From Thermoflexus sp042408815 (GTDB lineage: Bacteria > Chloroflexota > Anaerolineae > Thermoflexales > Thermoflexaceae), in assembly GCF_042408815.1 (NCBI RefSeq), contig NZ_JBHOQR010000027.1, positions 59,319 through 123,318 on the forward strand: 64,000 nt of DNA, written 5' to 3'. Below, one piece after another: positions 60,963-64,000 of the stretch. The notes beneath the pieces were generated by a model, which worked only from the letters and a program-made list of their open reading frames with translations, made no database searches and was not told where the DNA came from. Position 1 is the stretch's first letter; the number at the start of each line of letters is the position of its first letter. The position numbers were made by a program, and so were the translations under genes.

Positions 60963-62645
60963 ATGGGACTTGAGCAGCTTAAAGTTCGCGAAATCGTCAA
61001 ACAGGCGGTCAGCAAGAATGTGGACATCCCCGAGTTCCAGCGAGAATTCGTTTGGGATCCGGAGCAGGTGAAGTTGCTGGCCGAGTCGCTTTACCGCGAA
61101 TACCCCATTGGCTCCTTCTTGCTCTGGGACAGCTCCGAGTATCAGGAGCCTAAAACGGCCCAGGGCACCCAAGCCTCGCTCTGGATCGTGGATGGACAAC
61201 AGCGCACCACCGCTCTCTGCCTGCTCCTGGGAGAGAAACCCTACTGGTGGGAGGATGCCGAAAAGTGGAACCAAGCCCTGAAGCGTTATGTTGTAATGGT
61301 CAATCTTTTGCCCGAGGATGGGGATGACCGGCTGGAGTTTGCTTTACCTAACCCCATCCGGCGTAAAGATCCGCGCTGGATCAGTCTTCGCAGTGTCCTT
61401 AGCAGGGACAAGGTGGAGAGCTTGACACCATTGGCCCAAGAAATCGTAAACAAAGTGGGTGGCGACCCCAACCAGATGATGAAGACCTTTGGGCAGGTGC
61501 ATGCCCGTCTGCAACGGCTATGGCAGATCAGAGAGCGGGATATTCCGATCATCAAAATCAACCATGAAGTAGAAGATGTGGCGGAGATTTTTGCCCGCTT
61601 GAATCAAGCGGGGACTCGCGTGAAAGAGGCAGATGTGGTTCTGGCTTTGGCTGCTGTACGCAATCCCCGATGGGTGCGTGATGACTACCTGCCGTTTCGC
61701 AATGATCTTGTGGAACGTGGTTGGGACCTCGATGCCGGCATCTTTATTCGCACGATGACGGGTATCGGTTGTGGCCGTGCCCGTCTTAAGGAAGTGCCTA
61801 AGGACTTCTGGAATCCGCCTACCCTGCAGGCTGTATGGAAAAAGGCAAAGGAGACCATCGAGGAGGTGCGCAAGCGTTTGGCCGAGTACGGGATCTTCTC
61901 GCCCGACCTTCTCCCCTCTACAAACAGCTTGATTCCGCTCTTTGTGCTTCACCACAAATGGGGAAGTCGGTCGGACTACCGATTCGAAAGGGCGCTACGT
62001 TGGTTTCTTTTGGCCAATCGAGACGGACGCTATAGCGGCTCGGCCATAACGAGTCTGAATGAAGACGTGCGGGCTATAACTGAAGCACCAGATTTCGCCA
62101 ACGCTCTGCGGAACCTAATGGCTCGTCTGCGGGTATCTCCCAAAATCGATGATGATGACTTTCTGAGCCGCTATGACCGGTCGGGTAATCGTTTCTTGCG
62201 CCTGATGCTCTACCTCGTGTTATTCGACCGTGGGGCTAAGGACTGGGTGGATGGCACTCGCATTGGTTACGACAAAACCGGTGCGCCCATAGCTTCTGGC
62301 TTTGAGCCCCAATGGCACCATATCTATCCCAGTAGTGTGCTGAAGAAAAAAGGCATAGCCGAGGACGAAATCCACGCTCTAGCTAATATAACTGTGCTGA
62401 ACGAGCGCACTAATGCATATAGGCTCCTTGCTAAGGAGCCGTGGCAGTACATTCGGAAATATCAAATTTCAAAGCAAATGCTGGAGGGCCACTTGATCCC
62501 CAGCGAGTTTGTCCAGGCTGTGGATGATGAGGCGCTTCTCGCGAAGCAATGGAGCGTGGAGCGATACACAGACTTTCTGATTGGTCGGGCACAGCTACTG
62601 GCCCAAGCCGCCAACGCGTTCTTGGAGAGATTAGTTGAAGGGTGA
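60963..62645 (+). CDS. DUF262 protein with HNH-like C-terminus (GmrSD-like)
   Basis: 560 residues. The N-terminal DUF262/ParB-like domain shows DIPEFQREFVWDPEQVKLLA, YPIGSFLLWD and the nucleotide-hydrolysis motif WIVDGQQRTTALCLLL. The C-terminus has an HNH-type nuclease pattern, WHHIYPSSVLKK followed by ANITVLNERTNAYR. The layout matches single-chain GmrSD-type restriction proteins that attack modified DNA, but activity is inferred. Base composition is visibly more AT-rich than neighbours, suggesting horizontal gain. ATG 60963 follows GGGGAGGTCAAGC; the frame to 60828 is upstream noise. Confidence 0.82.
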   Translation: MGLEQLKVREIVKQAVSKNVDIPEFQREFVWDPEQVKLLAESLYREYPIGSFLLWDSSEYQEPKTAQGTQASLWIVDGQQRTTALCLLLGEKPYWWEDAEKWNQALKRYVVMVNLLPEDGDDRLEFALPNPIRRKDPRWISLRSVLSRDKVESLTPLAQEIVNKVGGDPNQMMKTFGQVHARLQRLWQIRERDIPIIKINHEVEDVAEIFARLNQAGTRVKEADVVLALAAVRNPRWVRDDYLPFRNDLVERGWDLDAGIFIRTMTGIGCGRARLKEVPKDFWNPPTLQAVWKKAKETIEEVRKRLAEYGIFSPDLLPSTNSLIPLFVLHHKWGSRSDYRFERALRWFLLANRDGRYSGSAITSLNEDVRAITEAPDFANALRNLMARLRVSPKIDDDDFLSRYDRSGNRFLRLMLYLVLFDRGAKDWVDGTRIGYDKTGAPIASGFEPQWHHIYPSSVLKKKGIAEDEIHALANITVLNERTNAYRLLAKEPWQYIRKYQISKQMLEGHLIPSEFVQAVDDEALLAKQWSVERYTDFLIGRAQLLAQAANAFLERLVEG

Positions 62646-62650
62646 AAACC

Positions 62651-63176
62651 ATGTCCCTCGCGGTAGACAACCCCAACGTCCACTCGCCCTTTGAGGAGCC
62701 GACACGCTACTGGAAATACCGGCAGGGCCAGCCTGGGCGGGTGGAGGGGAGGAGGCCCGCGGGCGAGAGGTCAGCCCCGCCAAAGCTCCCACGGAGGTCA
62801 CGGTGAAGCCGGCGGTGGGGTATCGCATCGGCCGGCCAGACCGCCTGGGGCCCGGTCCGGAAATCCCCCACGACCGCACCCCCTCCCCCCAGGAGAAGCG
62901 CCTCCAGTCCACTATCTACGAGATCGCCGCCGAGATCACAAACCGGCTCCAGGAAAGGCGGGAGGAGCGGTCCGCCCGTCATGTCCTCTTCCCCCAGATG
63001 CGGCACATCCTCATATTGAAAAAACGGGTGCGGTTCACCGAGAAGGTGCCGTGGAAGAGGTGGCCCTGCCCCGGCACCGTCAGCACACGGTAGAGCGTCT
63101 CCTTGAGGCCATCGAACCGGACACCGAAGCTGGGGAGCCGCCCCTCCTGACCATCGAGGCGGCGCCTGCCCAGTGA
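62651..63176 (+). pseudogene. Fragmented restriction helicase (Res/BPTD_3080-like)
   Basis: Starts six bases after the DUF262 gene with an N-terminal segment typical of a large restriction helicase: VDNPNVHSPFEEPTRYWKYR and VEGRRPAGE. The frame closes at 62806. C-terminal-type sequence continues in another frame (APTEVTVKPAVGYRIGRPDR; QSTIYEIAAEITNRLQE), and after a further frameshift near 63040 comes HRQHTVERLLEAIEPDTEAG to 63176. The ATPase core is missing. Read as a gene collapsed by internal deletion plus frameshifts. The family name is from memory of such motifs. Confidence 0.65.
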
Positions 63177-63324
63177 TCTTCCAATCGTAGTCGAGATCGT
63201 CGATACGGAAGAGAAGATAGAGTCCTTTCTTCCGCTCATCGACAACGCCATCGGCGAGGGCCTGGCCACCGTGGAGAGGGTCGGAGTCCGCTTCTACAGG
63301 TCCGGAGCGCTCAGAGTCGAGTGA
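63172..63324 (+). pseudogene. C-terminal fragment of a DUF190-family protein
   Basis: One frame reads DLPIVVEIVDTEEKIESFLP then LIDNAIGEGLATVERVGVRF and stops at 63324. This is the C-terminal half of DUF190 (a small PII-like protein, normally about 110 residues). There is no start codon and no N-terminal half, so it is a stranded gene fragment fused to the end of the Res remnant. Confidence 0.6.
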
Positions 63325-63347
63325 GGCCAGCCGCAACAGCCTTGCCG

Positions 63348-63407
63348 GCTTAATCACCGCATGCAGCCAACGGCGCTTCGCGCCGCGGCGGATGCTGAGC
63401 GTTAGCA
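63348..63407 (+). other. attC-like imperfect palindrome
   Basis: A nested hairpin: an inner perfect stem CGGCGC/GCGCCG with TTC loop (63371-63385), and an outer imperfect stem (GCAT..GCC with GGC..ATGC). It is flanked by GCTTAAT (63348-63354) and GCGTTAGC (63399-63406), which resemble the RYYYAAC and GTTRRRY boxes of integron attC sites with mismatches. The next 260 bases (63408-63668) contain a TATAAT near 63435 but no gene that can be supported. Confidence 0.35.
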
Positions 63408-63668
63408 GGCAGGAAGCACGGGATAGGGATTTACTTATAATAATACTGAGAGCAGTGGTTCTGGCAGCCGGGATAGGGCTCGTAGGCCTGCGCTCGCTTT
63501 CAGCGATTTGGTTCAGGGAGAAACGTGGGCCCAGCAATTCACTGGGGGCGGGGGCCTGGTTCTCCGGGGTGGAGCTCTGGTAGGAGCACTGGCTGGTCAG
63601 CGGTGGCCCATCTCCGCGTGGTCCTCGGCCTGATCTTCCTCTCTCAAGAATCAAAAGGAGTAAGTTCA

Positions 63669-63875
63669 ATGTTTGAAGTGGACGTGGTCCCCCTCCACAT
63701 CCACGAGCGGGTCTCGACCCGGGCCATCCTGGACGCCGTGCGCCGACCGCGGCCGCTGCAGCCGCAGCTTTTCGGTGAGACGCCGCTCCCCGCCGATCAG
63801 CGGATCGAGTTCTACCGCCACGAGGGGGGATGAACTAACCGCCTCATCCCGGGAGACTCCCTACGGTTATTTTAG
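63669..63875 (+). pseudogene. N-terminal fragment of a type III-like DNA methyltransferase (Mod)
   Basis: An ATG behind AAAAGGAGTAAGTTCA opens a 54-residue frame (HIHERVSTRAILDAVRRPRP; RIEFYRHEGG). After its stop, the next frame continues the expected sequence TNRLIPGDSL and ends at a TAG (63873-63875). In intact Mod proteins this point leads into the catalytic IDPPY region, which is absent. So this is a frameshifted and truncated remnant, matching the neighbouring Res remnant. Confidence 0.6.
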
Positions 63876-63887
63876 GAGGTGTCTAAG

Positions 63888-64000
63888 ATGGCTGGGAGTT
63901 CCAAAGGGAATGCCGAGGCTACCAAGAGGGAAAGTATATTCTTCAACGCCCTCCGCGATGTCTTTGTGGGCGCAAGGGTGGAGGGGGAGTCGGGCTTCGT
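63888..64000 (+). CDS. 5' end of a gene cut by the window edge
   Basis: ATG 63888 lies eight bases after AGGAGGT, a very good ribosome site. The 37 visible codons include KRESIFFNALRDVFVGARVE and stay open to the window edge. The sequence resembles the N-terminus of large proteins found beside restriction-modification genes, but that is only an impression; the product cannot be assigned from this much. Confidence 0.6.
   Translation, partial: MAGSSKGNAEATKRESIFFNALRDVFVGARVEGESGF

Noticed and set aside
63392..63583. A short hydrophobic ORF in the defence island
   Set aside because: No ribosome site; it starts within the attC-like palindrome and has no recognisable family.
1..64000. CRISPR arrays, rRNA genes and insertion sequences
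   Set aside because: No regularly spaced direct repeats, rRNA-like sequence or transposase were noticed on either strand.

Overview
The window is GC-rich, densely coded chromosomal DNA from a bacterium. Gene content points to a thermophilic member of the Chloroflexota, possibly near Thermoflexus; this is an inference from content, not a database result. The pointers are coenzyme F420 genes (cofE, npdG), a mevalonate kinase, SpoVS, Uma2-family proteins, a fused gamma/alpha 2-oxoacid:ferredoxin oxidoreductase, a short GNAT-type N-acetylglutamate synthase and a BMP-type nucleoside ABC transporter. Neither a CRISPR array nor an rRNA gene was seen. One tRNA (Leu, anticodon CAG) is present.

Layout. 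1-5.4 kb: argH (minus), a decayed ORF, a malic enzyme/phosphotransacetylase fusion, tRNA-Leu with its own promoter and terminator, an FtsB-like protein and infA. 5.7-7.5 kb: spoVS, a PHP phosphoesterase and greA. 7.6-11.5 kb (minus): korB and korA behind a clear promoter and a hairpin-rich leader, then a MaoC-like hydratase. 11.5-18.8 kb (plus): a co-directional run of SIS sugar isomerase, xseA, psuG, two methyltransferases, mevalonate kinase and rsmB, with several ATGA stop/start overlaps. 19-30 kb: a membrane protein, Uma2 plus a broken Uma2 copy, a 1151-residue SARP/MalT-type regulator, an FAH-family hydrolase, a GAF/PAS histidine kinase, an MBL hydrolase and an SDR epimerase. 30-42 kb: acylphosphatase, a FecR-like anchored protein, npdG-cofE-CoA transferase (minus), tgt, an orphan PEP/pyruvate-binding protein, obgE, nadD and a nitrilase-family hydrolase.

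42.5-47.9 kb (minus) is the arginine operon argC-argB-argD-NAGS-argG. In front of argC sits what reads as a complete arginine attenuator: a consensus sigma-70 promoter, a 31-codon leader peptide with seven Arg codons, a strong intrinsic terminator, and an 11-nt leader segment exactly complementary to the terminator loop plus descending arm. With argH, the window holds the acetylglutamate-to-arginine genes except the deacetylating/acetyl-recycling step (argE/argJ) and the carbamoyltransferase (argF). This attenuator is the most interesting element found.

47.9-60.9 kb: a D-glycerate dehydrogenase-like enzyme, a small acidic protein, a membrane-anchored protein, an M24 peptidase, an NfeD-type membrane protease, a winged-helix regulator with a degenerate receiver, a membrane protein, dcd, and the BMP substrate-binding protein/ATPase/two-permease transporter. 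60.9-64 kb is an accessory region: a DUF262/HNH protein with lower GC, then broken pieces of a restriction (Res) gene, a DUF190 gene and a DNA methyltransferase (Mod) gene, an attC-like hairpin, and the start of a further gene cut by the window edge. It looks like a decaying defence island.
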